Shown: positions 1 to 9,214, counted from the stretch's first letter. The stretch: DNA of 42,754 nt from Methanomassiliicoccaceae archaeon (GCA_003555025.1 PWHV01000017.1:1-42754), one strand, 5' to 3'. Made by a program: numbers and translations. Notes: generated from the sequence alone by a model not told the origin.

Positions 1-339
1 ATGCGATGGGTGCTACGTGGAAAGATCCATAGGGCCAGGGTCACCGAGACCAGGCTGGATTATGTGGGCAGCATCACCATCGATTCCGATCTCATGCGGG
101 CGGTGGACATCTGGCCGGGGGAGAAGGTCCAGGTGGCCAACATCAACAACGGCGCCCGTTTCGAAACCTATACCATAGAGGGCGAGGCGGGGAGCGGCAT
201 CGTCGCCGTTAACGGTGCCGCCGCCCGTCTCAACGGGCCGGGAGACCGCATCATCATCATCGGCTACGAGCTCACAAACGAGCCCATCGAGGCCAAAGTC
301 ATGGTGGTCGATGAGGACAACCGCCCGCTGCGGCGCTGA
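1..339 (+). CDS. panD: Aspartate 1-decarboxylase (pyruvoyl-dependent PanD)
   Basis: Decarboxylates L-aspartate to beta-alanine for pantothenate and coenzyme A synthesis in the cytoplasm. The 112-residue length fits PanD. The self-cleavage site is visible as Gly23-Ser24 in YVGSITID, where Ser24 would become the pyruvoyl group. Lys8, Arg53 and Tyr57 align with the Escherichia coli active-site residues Lys9, Arg54 and Tyr58, and the NGAAARL motif follows. The ATG is the first base of the window, so promoter and upstream neighbours are unseen. RNase HI starts 9 bases downstream, which suggests co-transcription. Many archaea are known to use a PLP-dependent decarboxylase instead, so a bacterial-type PanD here is of some note. 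Family assignment is very secure. Confidence 0.95.
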   Translation: MRWVLRGKIHRARVTETRLDYVGSITIDSDLMRAVDIWPGEKVQVANINNGARFETYTIEGEAGSGIVAVNGAAARLNGPGDRIIIIGYELTNEPIEAKVMVVDEDNRPLRR

Positions 340-348
340 GGCTTCACC

Positions 349-759
349 ATGAAGATGGTCTTCTATTCCGACGGCGGCGCCCGCGGCAACCCCGGACCGG
401 CGGCCTACGCGGTAGTGGCATGCAAGGACGACGGCTTCGTCATGTACGAGAAGGCGGAGTACATCGGTGAAGCCACCAACAACGAGGCCGAGTACCGGGG
501 CCTGATAGCGGCCATAGTCATGGCGGCTTCCTACAGCGCCGAGGAGGCGGTCTTCGTTCTGGACTCCGAGCTTGTGGTGAAGCAGATGCGGGGCGAGTAC
601 CGCGTCAAAGCGGCCCACTTGAAGGCCCTGAGGGACGACGCCGCCGCTTTGGCTGCAGGGATACCCAAGGTCTCCTTCCGCCACGTGGGCCGGGAACACC
701 CGATGATCGCCCGCGCCGACGAGCTTCTCAACGAGAAACTGAACGCCGCCTCACGCTGA
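349..759 (+). CDS. rnhA: Ribonuclease HI
   Basis: Cleaves the RNA strand of RNA-DNA hybrids. This is the short archaeal/Halobacterium-like RNase HI type, 136 residues, without an N-terminal hybrid-binding domain. The acidic catalytic residues are visible: Asp8 in YSDGGARGNPGP, Glu48 in TNNEAEYRG, Asp72 in LDSELV and Asp124 in ARADEL. ATG 349 is 9 bases after panD; ATG 355 in the same frame is an alternative start. The last 9 bases overlap the 3' end of the convergent hisS gene. The symbol is by family; orthology to bacterial rnhA was not tested. Confidence 0.93.
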   Translation: MKMVFYSDGGARGNPGPAAYAVVACKDDGFVMYEKAEYIGEATNNEAEYRGLIAAIVMAASYSAEEAVFVLDSELVVKQMRGEYRVKAAHLKALRDDAAALAAGIPKVSFRHVGREHPMIARADELLNEKLNAASR

Positions 760-2001
760 GAGCGCTTCCGCCAGCTCTTCCACGGGCACCAGCGACTGCT
801 CGCCGCTTTCCATGTCGCGGATGGTCACCGTCCCTTGCGCCAGGTCCTTGGCGCCCACGATCACCGCGTAGCGGGCGCCGGTGGCGGCGGCGTGCTTCAT
901 GGCCTTGGACATCTTCCTCCTCATCAGGTCCACGTCCACGCTGAGGCCGGCGCGGCGCAGCCGGGCGGCGATGCGGAAGCTCTCCTCGCGGGTATCCTCG
1001 CCGGTAGGCAGCACGTAAGCATCCAGTTTCGCAGCGTCGAATGCATGCTCCTCCCTCTCCAATGCGAGGAGGATGCGGTCGAAGCCGATGGCGAAGCCGG
1101 TGGAGAACACTGGCTCCCCACCTAACACCTCCGACAGCGTGTAGGAGCCGCCGCCGCAGACCTGCTTCTCCGCCCCCAGGCAGGGTGCCTCCACCTCGAA
1201 GACCACCCCGGTGTAGTAGTCCAGGCCGCGGACGGTCCCCAGGTCGATGACCACGTCCTCGATGCCATACGCGTCGAGGAAACGGAAGAGCTCGTTCAGG
1301 TAACGGCCGGGCTCGCCGCCGATGTCCGCCAGCAGCTCCTTGCCCCCCGCGACCCGGGTGGTGGCGAAAAGGGATTCGATCTCCTCCTCTTGAACCCCGT
1401 GGGACCGGAGCAGCGGCGCCGCCTCGTCGTACAGTTTCTTGTCCAGCTTCTGCAGTATCCCCGCCGCCGCATCGGCGGGCACGCCGAGCTCAGCCAACCG
1501 GCTGCGCAGGATGCCGATGTGCCCCACCTTCAGGTCGTACTCCTTCAGCCCCAACCCCTCCACCAGGGAGGCGGCGAGGGCGATGGCCTCGGCGTCGGTC
1601 TCGGCGTTGGGGGCGCCGATTATCTCCGCCCCGAACTGGTAGAACTCGCGGTAGCGGCCGCTCTGCGGCCGCTCGTAGCGGAAGCATTGGCCGAAGTAGA
1701 ACAGCTTCAGCGGTCGCGGGAGGTTGCTCATCTCGTTGATGAACATGCGGATCACCGAGGCGGTCACCTCCGGACGCAGGGCTATCTCGCGGCCGCCCTT
1801 GTCCTCGAAGGAGTAAATCTCCTCCACGATGTTGGGGCCGGACTTGGCGGTGAACAGCTCAGTGTTCTCGAATATGGGGGTGGAGACCTCGCGGAAGCCG
1901 TGCGAGAGGGACACCTGGCGCAGAAGCTGCTCGTAGTGGCGGCGGCGCTCCATCTCCTCGGGCAGGAAGTCCCTGGTGCCCCGCGGACGCTGTATCATCA
2001 T
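751..2001 (-). CDS. hisS: Histidyl-tRNA synthetase
   Basis: Class II aminoacyl-tRNA synthetase that charges tRNA-His. The 416-residue length is normal. The N-terminal PRGTRDFLP, motif 2 around FRYERPQSGRYREFYQFG, and the histidine-specific RGLDYYTG motif are all present, with an anticodon-binding C-terminal domain after about residue 320 (YAVIVGAKDL region). Two ATGs lie in tandem at 2001 and 1998. A TATA-like ATTAAT about 24 bases upstream supports a leaderless start at either. It follows the DRG GTPase by only 39 bases but has its own TATA, and it converges with rnhA. Confidence 0.96.
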   Translation of the reverse strand: MMIQRPRGTRDFLPEEMERRRHYEQLLRQVSLSHGFREVSTPIFENTELFTAKSGPNIVEEIYSFEDKGGREIALRPEVTASVIRMFINEMSNLPRPLKLFYFGQCFRYERPQSGRYREFYQFGAEIIGAPNAETDAEAIALAASLVEGLGLKEYDLKVGHIGILRSRLAELGVPADAAAGILQKLDKKLYDEAAPLLRSHGVQEEEIESLFATTRVAGGKELLADIGGEPGRYLNELFRFLDAYGIEDVVIDLGTVRGLDYYTGVVFEVEAPCLGAEKQVCGGGSYTLSEVLGGEPVFSTGFAIGFDRILLALEREEHAFDAAKLDAYVLPTGEDTREESFRIAARLRRAGLSVDVDLMRRKMSKAMKHAAATGARYAVIVGAKDLAQGTVTIRDMESGEQSLVPVEELAEALSA

Positions 2002-2019
2002 CTGGGAGATTAGGAATGG

Positions 2020-2030
2020 GGTATTAATTG
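2020..2030 (-). promoter_or_regulatory. TATA box of hisS
   Basis: An AT-rich box (CAATTAATACC on the minus strand) lies in the 39-base gap between the DRG gene and hisS, about 23 bases upstream of the hisS ATG. That spacing fits a leaderless archaeal transcript. Confidence 0.5.
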
Positions 2031-2040
2031 TTTGTTCGGC

Positions 2041-3144
2041 TCAGCGCTTGACGATGATCGAGATGATGTCGCCGTCCTTGACCACGTGGTCGATGCCCAC
2101 CATCTGCCCGGGGAACTTGGCGCTGGGCCCCCATATGTTGGCGTAGCGGAAGTTGGGGCGGAAGGTGCGGTGGATCTGGTCGCAGACCTCGCCGATGTCG
2201 CTGTCGCGGCGCACGATCAGAGGCTCTTCCAGGTCGGCCTCCTGGCCCTGGGGCTTCATGTAGACCCGGATGAGGTCGATGGTCTCGAACATGGCGTCCT
2301 TCAGGTCCTCGATGCCCGTGCCATTCTGGGCGGAGACGGTGACCTTGGGGAAGTCTGGTAGCTTCGCGAAAACCGATGGCAGCACCGAGGGGTCCGCCAG
2401 ATCGATCTTGTTGACGGCGATCAGCGGCTTGATGTAGACGCGGTTCCCCGTCAGGACGTCGAGGAGCTGGTTCTCGTCGATGTCCTCCCTGATGACCACC
2501 GAGGCGTTGACATAACCGTAGGCGGCCACCATCCCACGGGCCAGGTCCTCGTCTATCTTCGTGAGCTTTACCGTGCTGAGCACGCTGATGCCCCCGCGGT
2601 ATGATGGAGTCACCACCACGTCCGGCGGGTTCTGCCCCAGGCGTATGGCGGCGTCCTCCAGCTCCTTGATCAAAACATGGAGGTGGGGGTCGAAGACGTC
2701 CACCACGAAGAGTATGACATCGGCGGAGCGGGCGGCGGAGATGACCTCGCGGCCGCGGCCCTTGCCGCGGGAGGCGTCGCGTATCAGGCCCGGCATGTCC
2801 AGCATCTGAATCTTGGCGTGGTTGTGCTCCATAACGCCGGGCACCACGTCCAAGGTGGTGAAGTGGTAGTCGGCCACCTCGCTCTTGGCGTCGGTGAGCT
2901 GGTTCAGCAACGTGGACTTGCCCACGCTGGGGAAGCCTATCAGCGCCACGGTGGCGTTGCCCGCCTTCTTCACGCCGTACCCCTTGCTGGGGCCCTTGGA
3001 GGAACGCCTCTTCTCGTTCTCGGCGCTCAGCCTGGCGATCTTGGCCTTCAGCTTACCGATGTGGGCCTGGGTGGCCTTGTTGTACTTGGTATTGCTGATC
3101 TCATCTTCGAGTTCCTTTATCTGTTCCTCGATGGTCTTGGCCAT
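2041..3144 (-). CDS. DRG-family GTPase with TGS domain
   Basis: Obg-related, developmentally regulated GTP-binding (Rbg/DRG) protein conserved in archaea and eukaryotes and linked to translation. It has 367 residues: a basic coiled N-terminus, a P-loop GFPSVGKST (residues 70-78), the G2 region FTTLDVVPG, G3 as DMPGLI, G4 as NKIDL, and a C-terminal TGS domain from about residue 290. The ATG at 3144 lies about 37 bases from a TATA-like AATTTATAT on the minus strand. The gene is divergent from the zinc-ribbon membrane protein and is followed by hisS. Family is certain; cellular role is known only by family. Confidence 0.95.
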   Translation of the reverse strand: MAKTIEEQIKELEDEISNTKYNKATQAHIGKLKAKIARLSAENEKRRSSKGPSKGYGVKKAGNATVALIGFPSVGKSTLLNQLTDAKSEVADYHFTTLDVVPGVMEHNHAKIQMLDMPGLIRDASRGKGRGREVISAARSADVILFVVDVFDPHLHVLIKELEDAAIRLGQNPPDVVVTPSYRGGISVLSTVKLTKIDEDLARGMVAAYGYVNASVVIREDIDENQLLDVLTGNRVYIKPLIAVNKIDLADPSVLPSVFAKLPDFPKVTVSAQNGTGIEDLKDAMFETIDLIRVYMKPQGQEADLEEPLIVRRDSDIGEVCDQIHRTFRPNFRYANIWGPSAKFPGQMVGIDHVVKDGDIISIIVKR

Positions 3145-3239
3145 TTCGAAGCTCCGTAGTCGGAGAAATCCTACTCTGATATAAATTAATCATTTCCGCA
3201 TAGGTAACGTTTAAGGATTCAATACGCAATGCGGTGGAG
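3145..3239. promoter_or_regulatory. Divergent promoter region, DRG GTPase / zinc-ribbon membrane protein
   Basis: This 95-base AT-rich spacer holds two candidate TATA boxes. One is AATTTATAT on the minus strand (about 3178-3186) for the DRG GTPase. The other is GTTTAAGG on the plus strand (3209-3216), about 28 bases before ATG 3240, for the membrane protein. The second spacing supports ATG 3240 over the GTG at 3234. Confidence 0.5.
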
Positions 3240-4253
3240 ATGTCCGAGGAGCAGCCCCAGAGCAAGGTCGTGGCATTCATGGAGAGCAAGTACGCCGTCC
3301 CGGCCGGTTTGGCGCTGGCATTGGTGCTATCCGCATTCCTGCTGACATTGGAGAAGGACGGCGCCCTGTGCATGGCCACCCTGCTCATCGCCGTCGCCGG
3401 CTACATCATCCCCCGCAACTTCGGGCTGCGCGACATCAAGAAGCTCATGGTATGGGGCGTGGCCTTCGTCATGATAGTCACCTCCATGGCTTTCGTTTTC
3501 ACCTGGAGCTACTACGAGGACGGCGCCAGCGGACCTGTGTCCGATGACGACGGGTTGCTGGTTGACGGGGGGGTCTCCCCATACAGGACCGCGGACGACG
3601 GCGTCTACAACTACACGGTGACGGTGAAAGGGAACCTGAGCGATGTGGAGGTCCACGTGGGCGTGATAGAGGTCATGTACCTGGAGGCCGGCGGCGGCGA
3701 CCTGTTGGAGAACCATTCGATGACGAAGATGGACGATCTCCCTGACGGAGGCGCGGTCTACAGCGCCTTAGTCCCGTTGGAAGGGGGCGAGATCTACTTC
3801 TTCTACTTCTCCGCGGAGGACGCTGAGGACGAGCACGAGACCGCCCACGGCGAGGGGCCCAACACCATGGACGGACCGGCCGCAGCCTGGTTCTACTTCT
3901 CGCAGAACTTCAACAACATCTTCACGCTGGTGGGCCTGCCGTATTTCTTCCTGGCCTTCATATCCTGGTGGATGCGCCGCAACATCGATAAGGCGGTGGA
4001 GCGCATGGAGGAGCAGGGCCGCATACCGCCACGGGACGGGCGTCCCTGCGTCAAGTGCAAGACCCCCCTCGGCAAGGATGAAGAGACCTGCCCCGGCTGC
4101 GGCCGCGAGATACCGCAGTACGTCCCCCCTCCCCAACTGAGCAAGGAGGAGCCCGAGCCCAAGGATGACGAGTTCGTCTGCTCGGAGTGCGGCGCCGTGG
4201 TTGACGACGAGGCCCCCGCTTGCCCCAGCTGCGGCGAGGAGTTCGAGGACTGA
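3240..4253 (+). CDS. Membrane protein with two C-terminal zinc ribbons
   Basis: Function not recognised; 337 residues. The N-terminus has about three hydrophobic segments (roughly residues 18-38, 43-60 and 66-88). An outside domain of about 130 residues with Asn-X-Ser/Thr sites (for example YNYTV) follows, then another membrane segment (VGLPYFFLAFISWWM). The cytoplasmic tail carries two four-cysteine zinc ribbons, CVKC...CPGC and CSEC...CPSC, separated by a proline- and acid-rich linker. ATG 3240 is chosen because a TATA-like box lies about 28 bases upstream. The gene precedes top6B on the same strand, but top6B has its own TATA, so co-function is not implied. Such tails often mediate protein contacts; that role is inference. 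Confidence 0.8.
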   Translation: MSEEQPQSKVVAFMESKYAVPAGLALALVLSAFLLTLEKDGALCMATLLIAVAGYIIPRNFGLRDIKKLMVWGVAFVMIVTSMAFVFTWSYYEDGASGPVSDDDGLLVDGGVSPYRTADDGVYNYTVTVKGNLSDVEVHVGVIEVMYLEAGGGDLLENHSMTKMDDLPDGGAVYSALVPLEGGEIYFFYFSAEDAEDEHETAHGEGPNTMDGPAAAWFYFSQNFNNIFTLVGLPYFFLAFISWWMRRNIDKAVERMEEQGRIPPRDGRPCVKCKTPLGKDEETCPGCGREIPQYVPPPQLSKEEPEPKDDEFVCSECGAVVDDEAPACPSCGEEFED

Positions 4254-4266
4254 GGTCGATTGGCAA

Positions 4267-4275
4267 GTTTTAATA
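4267..4275 (+). promoter_or_regulatory. TATA box of the topoisomerase VI operon
   Basis: GTTTTAATA lies about 28 bases upstream of the top6B ATG at 4300. It fits a leaderless transcript, with no Shine-Dalgarno sequence visible before the ATG. Confidence 0.6.
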
Positions 4276-4299
4276 GCAACCAGCTCTTCATAGGTTCGG

Positions 4300-6315
4300 A
4301 TGCACTCAGAGGACGACAGGCCCAAGGCCGGGTCCAAACGCTCCGTGGCCAACGACCTGGCGGGCAAACAGCAGGAGATATCGGTAACCGAGTTCTTCGA
4401 GAAGAACAAGCACATCCTCGGATTCGACTCCCGCGCCAAGGCGCTGCTCATCGGCATCAAAGAAGCTGTGGACAACTCCCTCGACGCCTGCGAGGAGGCG
4501 GGAGTGCTCCCAGACCTCTTCATCTCGGTGCAGCGCAGTGACGAGGACGAGGAGTTCCACATCGTCATCGAGGACAACGGCCCGGGTATCGTGCACGCCA
4601 TGATGCCCAACGTGTTCGGCCGGCTGCTCTTCGGTTCGCGCTTCCACGCACAGTGCCAGTCGAGGGGGCAGCAGGGCATCGGCATATCCGCCACCGTGAT
4701 GTACGGGAACATCACCACCGGCAAGCCGGCGCGGCTCATGTCCAAGATTGAAGAGGAAGACACCGCCTGGCTGATGGACATAACCGTCGACACCAAGCGC
4801 AACCGGCCCAACGTCACCAACGACCAGCCCTTGATCTGGCCGGAGAAGGAGCACGGCACCCGCATCGAGTACTACATCCGCGGGCGCTACGTCAAGGGCA
4901 AGCAGTCCATCTTCGAATACCTCAAGAACACCGCCATAGTCAACCCCCACGCGGAGATAAGCTACACCGACCCCGACGGCAAGTCCTATCTCTTCGCCCG
5001 CGCCACCACCAAGATGCCCCCCAAGCCCAAGGAGGTCAAGCCTCACATCCAGGGCCTGGAGATAGGCGACATGATGAGCCTGGCCCGCGACACCAAGCAG
5101 AAGACGGTGAAGAGCTTCCTCAAGAACGATTTCAGCCGCATCAGCGACCGCGTCGCCAACGATATACTCGAGCTGTCGGGGATCAGCGAGAAGGTGAAGC
5201 CCTCCTCCCTGGGAAGGAACGAGGCCCGCCGCCTCATCAGCGCGGTGGACAATGTCAAGATAATGGCCCCTCCCACCGATTGCCTTTCGCCGATTGGCGA
5301 GGAGCTCATAAAGAAGGGGCTGAAGCATGTGCTCGAGGGCAACCGCCCCGAGTACTACGCCCCCCCGGTGACCCGGGCGCCGCGGGTCGCCAACGGCAAC
5401 CCCTTCGTCATCGAGGCGGGCATCGTCTACGGCGGAGAGCTCCCCCGCGACGGCCAGGTGAGCATACTGCGCTTCGCCAACCGCGTCCCCCTGCTCTACC
5501 AGCAGGGAGCCTGCGCCATCACCAAGGCGGTGGAGGCCATAGATTGGAGGAACTATGGCCTGGAGCAGCGCGGCGGCAAGGGCATCCCCTACGGGCCGGC
5601 GATAATAATGGTGCATATCGCCTCCACCAAGGTGCCATTCACATCCGAGGGCAAGGAGGCGGTGGCCAACCTGGAGGAGGTGCACAAGGAGGTGGCGCTC
5701 GCCCTCCGGCTCTGCGCCCGCAGCCTCAAGAGCCATCTCAACAAGAAGGAGAGGAAGAAGAAGACCCGCGCCAAATTCGATGTGGTGCAGCAGATACTGC
5801 CGGAGATAGCCCAGAAGAGCGCTGGCATGCTGCAGCGCCCCGTGCCCAGCCTCGATGCCACCATCACCAAGATAATGAACGTCGTATGGATAGAGCCGAA
5901 ATCGGCGGTGGAGAACGGCGGCCTGCGGGAGGTCAGCTACAGCATATACAACTACACCACCGCCCCCAAGAGCTTCATGCTCCACAGCATACTCCCCAAG
6001 AGCTGCCTCAACGAGACGGTGCTCGACCACCGCCTGCAGGAGGTGAAGGAGGACGGCAAGGCCACCTGGGAGATAAAGGACCTGGCGCCCTCGGACAGCA
6101 CCGAGATCCGCTTCCAGCTCGACGGGGAGCTCTCCGACGTCTTCGAGGAGTCGGACATCTTCGTCTCCGGGCTGAACATGGCCATGATCATGGGCGCGGA
6201 CCCTCTTCCCGGGGACTGGGGCATAAAGGGCATGGAGATAAGCGAGTCCGACGCCCAACCCGAGGAAGAGGATGAGGACGAGGAGCAGGAGGAGGTTCTC
6301 AATGACGATTACTGA
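4300..6315 (+). CDS. top6B: DNA topoisomerase VI subunit B
   Basis: ATPase subunit of the type IIB topoisomerase that relaxes and decatenates DNA. The 671-residue protein has a Bergerat (GHKL) fold with Asn59 in EAVDNSLDA, DNGPGI at residues 92-97 and the lid QQGIGISA near 124-131. A helix-two-turn-helix and transducer region follow, with the lysine-bearing TSEGKEAVA. An extended Ig-like C-terminal domain (from about residue 530) is followed by a very acidic tail. The length fits the longer methanogen-type B subunit. The 3' end overlaps top6A by 14 bases, so the pair is probably translationally coupled. Confidence 0.97.
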   Translation: MHSEDDRPKAGSKRSVANDLAGKQQEISVTEFFEKNKHILGFDSRAKALLIGIKEAVDNSLDACEEAGVLPDLFISVQRSDEDEEFHIVIEDNGPGIVHAMMPNVFGRLLFGSRFHAQCQSRGQQGIGISATVMYGNITTGKPARLMSKIEEEDTAWLMDITVDTKRNRPNVTNDQPLIWPEKEHGTRIEYYIRGRYVKGKQSIFEYLKNTAIVNPHAEISYTDPDGKSYLFARATTKMPPKPKEVKPHIQGLEIGDMMSLARDTKQKTVKSFLKNDFSRISDRVANDILELSGISEKVKPSSLGRNEARRLISAVDNVKIMAPPTDCLSPIGEELIKKGLKHVLEGNRPEYYAPPVTRAPRVANGNPFVIEAGIVYGGELPRDGQVSILRFANRVPLLYQQGACAITKAVEAIDWRNYGLEQRGGKGIPYGPAIIMVHIASTKVPFTSEGKEAVANLEEVHKEVALALRLCARSLKSHLNKKERKKKTRAKFDVVQQILPEIAQKSAGMLQRPVPSLDATITKIMNVVWIEPKSAVENGGLREVSYSIYNYTTAPKSFMLHSILPKSCLNETVLDHRLQEVKEDGKATWEIKDLAPSDSTEIRFQLDGELSDVFEESDIFVSGLNMAMIMGADPLPGDWGIKGMEISESDAQPEEEDEDEEQEEVLNDDY

Positions 6316-7402
6316 CAGGCAGGAGCGGGCCCTGAAAGAGCTGCTCCGCATCGCGGAATCGGTGTATGACCAGATCGATGAGGGCGAGATTCCGCAGATG
6401 AGCCTCGCCCTGCGCTCCAAGAAGAACATCGAGTTCGACCCGCGCAAGAACGTGTGGACCTACGGCGACCTGACCGCCCACCGCGGCGCCAAGACCATCA
6501 AGGGAGCGACCCTGATGCTGCGCACCCTGCACATGGTGGACTTCATCCGCGACATGATCGACCAGCAGCACTCCTCCACCTTGAGGGAGATGTACTACAT
6601 CTCCGAGGGCTGGGGGAACGGCAAGTTCAACTCCCAGGACGAGAGCAACCTTCTGGCCGAAGACCTGGAGATCATCAGCCGCTGCATGCGGGAGGACTTC
6701 AAGCTGCGGCCGGAGGAGGACGGCGCCCGCATCATCGGCGACCTGACCATCGTGGAGACCGACCGCAAGGGCAAGAGGAAGACCATCAACTGCCGCGACG
6801 ACGTGGGGGACTCCGGTTACAGCATACCGTTCAAGGTGGAGAAGGACAAGATCGAGATGAAGTCCTGCGGCGCCGAGTTCGTCATCGCCATCGAGACCGG
6901 CGGTATGTTCGACCGGCTGGTGGAGAACGGCTTCGACGAGGAGAGCAACGCCCTGCTGCTGCATCTCAAAGGGCAGCCGGCGCGCAGCACCCGCCGTTTC
7001 ATGAAGCGCCTCAACGAGGAGATGGGGCTTCCAGTGCTGGTCTTCACCGACGCCGATCCCTGGTCCTTCCGCATCTTCGCCTCCATCGCCTACGGCGCCA
7101 TAAAGACGGCGCACATCTCCGATTACCTGGCCACGCCGGGCGCCGAGTACGTGGGCATAACCAGCAGCGACATACTCAACTACGACCTGCCGTCGGACAA
7201 GCTCACCGACCAGGACGTGGCCGCCCTCAAGAGCGAGCTGAAGGACCCGCGCTTCAACGACGAGTTCTGGCGCTCGGAGATCGAGGCCATGCTGCAGATG
7301 GGCAAGAAAGCTGAGCAGCAGGCGCTGGCCAAGTACGGCCTCGATTTCGTGACCGATACCTATCTGCCCGAGAAGCTGGCGGAGATGGGCATAAGGCTCT
7401 AG
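6302..7402 (+). CDS. top6A: DNA topoisomerase VI subunit A
   Basis: Spo11-related DNA-cleaving subunit that works as an A2B2 tetramer with top6B. The 366-residue protein has the winged-helix catalytic tyrosine in [11 protein letters not shown] (Tyr98/Tyr99). Its Toprim metal ligands are Glu198 (IAIETGG) and the pair Asp250/Asp252 (FTDADPW). ATG 6302, inside the end of top6B, is chosen because the family starts here; the frame stays open a little upstream without homology. The stop codon TAG shares a CTAG palindrome with the stop of the convergent lysS gene. Confidence 0.97.
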   Translation: MTITDRQERALKELLRIAESVYDQIDEGEIPQMSLALRSKKNIEFDPRKNVWTYGDLTAHRGAKTIKGATLMLRTLHMVDFIRDMIDQQHSSTLREMYYISEGWGNGKFNSQDESNLLAEDLEIISRCMREDFKLRPEEDGARIIGDLTIVETDRKGKRKTINCRDDVGDSGYSIPFKVEKDKIEMKSCGAEFVIAIETGGMFDRLVENGFDEESNALLLHLKGQPARSTRRFMKRLNEEMGLPVLVFTDADPWSFRIFASIAYGAIKTAHISDYLATPGAEYVGITSSDILNYDLPSDKLTDQDVAALKSELKDPRFNDEFWRSEIEAMLQMGKKAEQQALAKYGLDFVTDTYLPEKLAEMGIRL

Positions 7403-8943
7403 GCGCTGGCGGCCTCAGCGATGCGGCGGAGAACGAAATCCCGGTCCAGCGTCGCCAGGAAGTAGCCCATGCGGGGGCCGTTGCGCCGCTCGATGAAGAT
7501 GCGGTACAGCGCCTGGAACCCCTTCTTGGCGCCCAGGCCCTCCTCTTTGGCGGTCTCGTAGACGGTGTTGTGGATCACGTCCCCCTCCCAGTCGCAGCCT
7601 TGCAGCTCCTCCCGCAGCCGCGACAGGAAGCCGGCCTCGGCATCGCTCAATCCGATGTCGGGCATCTCCTCCGCTATGGAGTACTTCACCTGCTCGGGGG
7701 CGAAAGCGTTCAACCAGTACTTGACGCAATCCACCCTCTCCTCCAGGGTCTTGAGCTCGTTGACGCTTATGCCCCCGAGGTCCTCGGTCCTCCTCAGGGT
7801 CTCGAGGATGTCGTCGAAGTCCTTGGATATCTGCACCACGTTGACCAGGTGGCGATAGGGGATCTGCATGGGCATGTCCTCCCGCGGACCATGGGGCTGG
7901 GAGAGCTCGTAGGCGCGGACCAGGTCCTCGTCCTTGTCGGTGGCTCCGCTTTCGTAGTACATGCGCTCGACGCGGTCGTACTCATCGACCATGTCCAATA
8001 TGCCCATCTCGGAGTCGTAGTCGATGTGCCTCTCCGGGTTCACCCGCGCTATGGTATAGCTGAAGACCGACGCGGGCGTCATCCGCAACGCGTCCACTCC
8101 CGAGACCGCCGATCCGGTGGACTTGTGCATCTGCCCCTTGCCCTTGAGCTGGATGAACTCGTAGGGTATGGGCTTGGGGGGCTCAGCGTCGAAGACCTCC
8201 CTCACCAGACGGATGCCGGAGTCATAGGAGCCGCCGGCGGCGGCGTGGTCCTTGCCGAACGGCTCGCAGGTGACGCCGAAGATGGCCCACTTCGCCGGCC
8301 ACTCCAGCCTCCAGCTGAGCTTGCCCTCCCCCTTGCGGATGTCCACCTCTCCTTCCTCGCCGCAGACGCAGCGGTAGCTCACCAACGGGTATTCGTATCC
8401 CGTTACCTCTCCGTTGCTGAAACGGCCGCAGGCGGAACAGAGCGGGCTGAAGGGGTAGAACCCTTCCGGCATGCTGCGGCCGGTCACGGTGCTGAGTATC
8501 TCCAGCACCCGGTCGTGGCGCTGGAAGCTGGCATCGATAGCATCGGCGAACTCCCCCCGCCGGTAGAGCTCGTGGGTCCAGAATATCTCGCAGTCGATGC
8601 CCAGGTCGTCCATGGAGTCCATGAAGGGCTTGATGAAGTGGCCCGCATAGGTGTCATGGCATCCGTAGGGGCAGGGGATGTCGCTTATGGGCCTTCCCAC
8701 CTCATCCTCGAAGCTGTCAGGAAGGAATTCGTAACGGCGGCGCAGAGGGTCGTAGGAATCGATGAGGTATATCATCCTGACATCGGCATCCCGGTCCGCC
8801 AGCGCTTTGCGCACCGTCTCGGCGGTGACCGCCTCGCGAAGGCTTCCCACGTGTATGAAGCCCGTGGGGCTGATGCCGGCGGAGATCAGATGCTCGTCCT
8901 TAGTGGATGTCAGTTCCTTGGCGACCACGTCTGCCCAATGCAT
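7399..8943 (-). CDS. lysS: Lysyl-tRNA synthetase, class I
   Basis: Charges tRNA-Lys with the class I Rossmann fold found in many archaea and a few bacteria. From ATG 8943 it has 514 residues. The HIGH motif appears as FIHVGS (residues 29-34) and the KMSKS equivalent as MHKSTGSAVS. Cysteine pairs that may bind zinc are visible (CPYGC, CSAC, CVCG), followed by an alpha-helical C-terminal anticodon domain. The frame is open 24 codons further upstream, but a TATA box (AATTTATAT, minus strand 8971-8979) about 32 bases before ATG 8943 marks that codon as the real start. Divergent from sec61-beta. Confidence 0.96.
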   Translation of the reverse strand: MHWADVVAKELTSTKDEHLISAGISPTGFIHVGSLREAVTAETVRKALADRDADVRMIYLIDSYDPLRRRYEFLPDSFEDEVGRPISDIPCPYGCHDTYAGHFIKPFMDSMDDLGIDCEIFWTHELYRRGEFADAIDASFQRHDRVLEILSTVTGRSMPEGFYPFSPLCSACGRFSNGEVTGYEYPLVSYRCVCGEEGEVDIRKGEGKLSWRLEWPAKWAIFGVTCEPFGKDHAAAGGSYDSGIRLVREVFDAEPPKPIPYEFIQLKGKGQMHKSTGSAVSGVDALRMTPASVFSYTIARVNPERHIDYDSEMGILDMVDEYDRVERMYYESGATDKDEDLVRAYELSQPHGPREDMPMQIPYRHLVNVVQISKDFDDILETLRRTEDLGGISVNELKTLEERVDCVKYWLNAFAPEQVKYSIAEEMPDIGLSDAEAGFLSRLREELQGCDWEGDVIHNTVYETAKEEGLGAKKGFQALYRIFIERRNGPRMGYFLATLDRDFVLRRIAEAASA

Positions 8944-9049
8944 GCTATCGTCCGCTGTTATAGCCGAGGGATATAAATTGTTTGTCGGCGCGGAAGAGGC
9001 GGCGGTCGCAGGCAAGGTATTTATAGGGAAGATATTTCATGTCTATGCG
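8944..9049. promoter_or_regulatory. Divergent promoter region, lysS / sec61-beta
   Basis: Two TATA boxes face outward. AATTTATAT on the minus strand (8971-8979) serves lysS. GTATTTATA on the plus strand (about 9017-9025) lies about 28 bases before the sec61-beta ATG. Both spacings fit short-leader or leaderless archaeal transcripts. Confidence 0.6.
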
Positions 9050-9214
9050 ATGGCCAAAAAGAAGAACGAGGGATTCCAGTCCTCCGCGGGTCTGGTGCGT
9101 TACTTCGACACCGATGACGACAAGTCCCCCAAGATCAGCCCTTACTACATCATTGGGTTCGCCATCGTTCTTTCCATAGCGGTGCTGGTGGCCAACAGCG
9201 TTTGGCCCATGTGA
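9050..9214 (+). CDS. Preprotein translocase subunit Sec61-beta
   Basis: Small tail-anchored subunit of the SecYEG/Sec61 protein-conducting channel. It has 54 residues: a charged start MAKKKNEG, the family-typical SSAGLVRYFD...SPKISPYYII, and a single C-terminal membrane helix (GFAIVLSIAVLVAN). ATG 9050 sits about 28 bases downstream of a TATA box. The frame is open upstream but without homology. It stands alone between lysS and a spacer of about 160 bases that starts with T-rich runs likely to terminate it. Confidence 0.92.
   Translation: MAKKKNEGFQSSAGLVRYFDTDDDKSPKISPYYIIGFAIVLSIAVLVANSVWPM

Noticed and set aside
4306-6447. Minus-strand open frame of 713 codons opposite top6B
   Set aside because: It lies fully antisense to a certain topoisomerase VI gene; GC-rich third positions keep the opposite frame open. 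The translation shows no family likeness.
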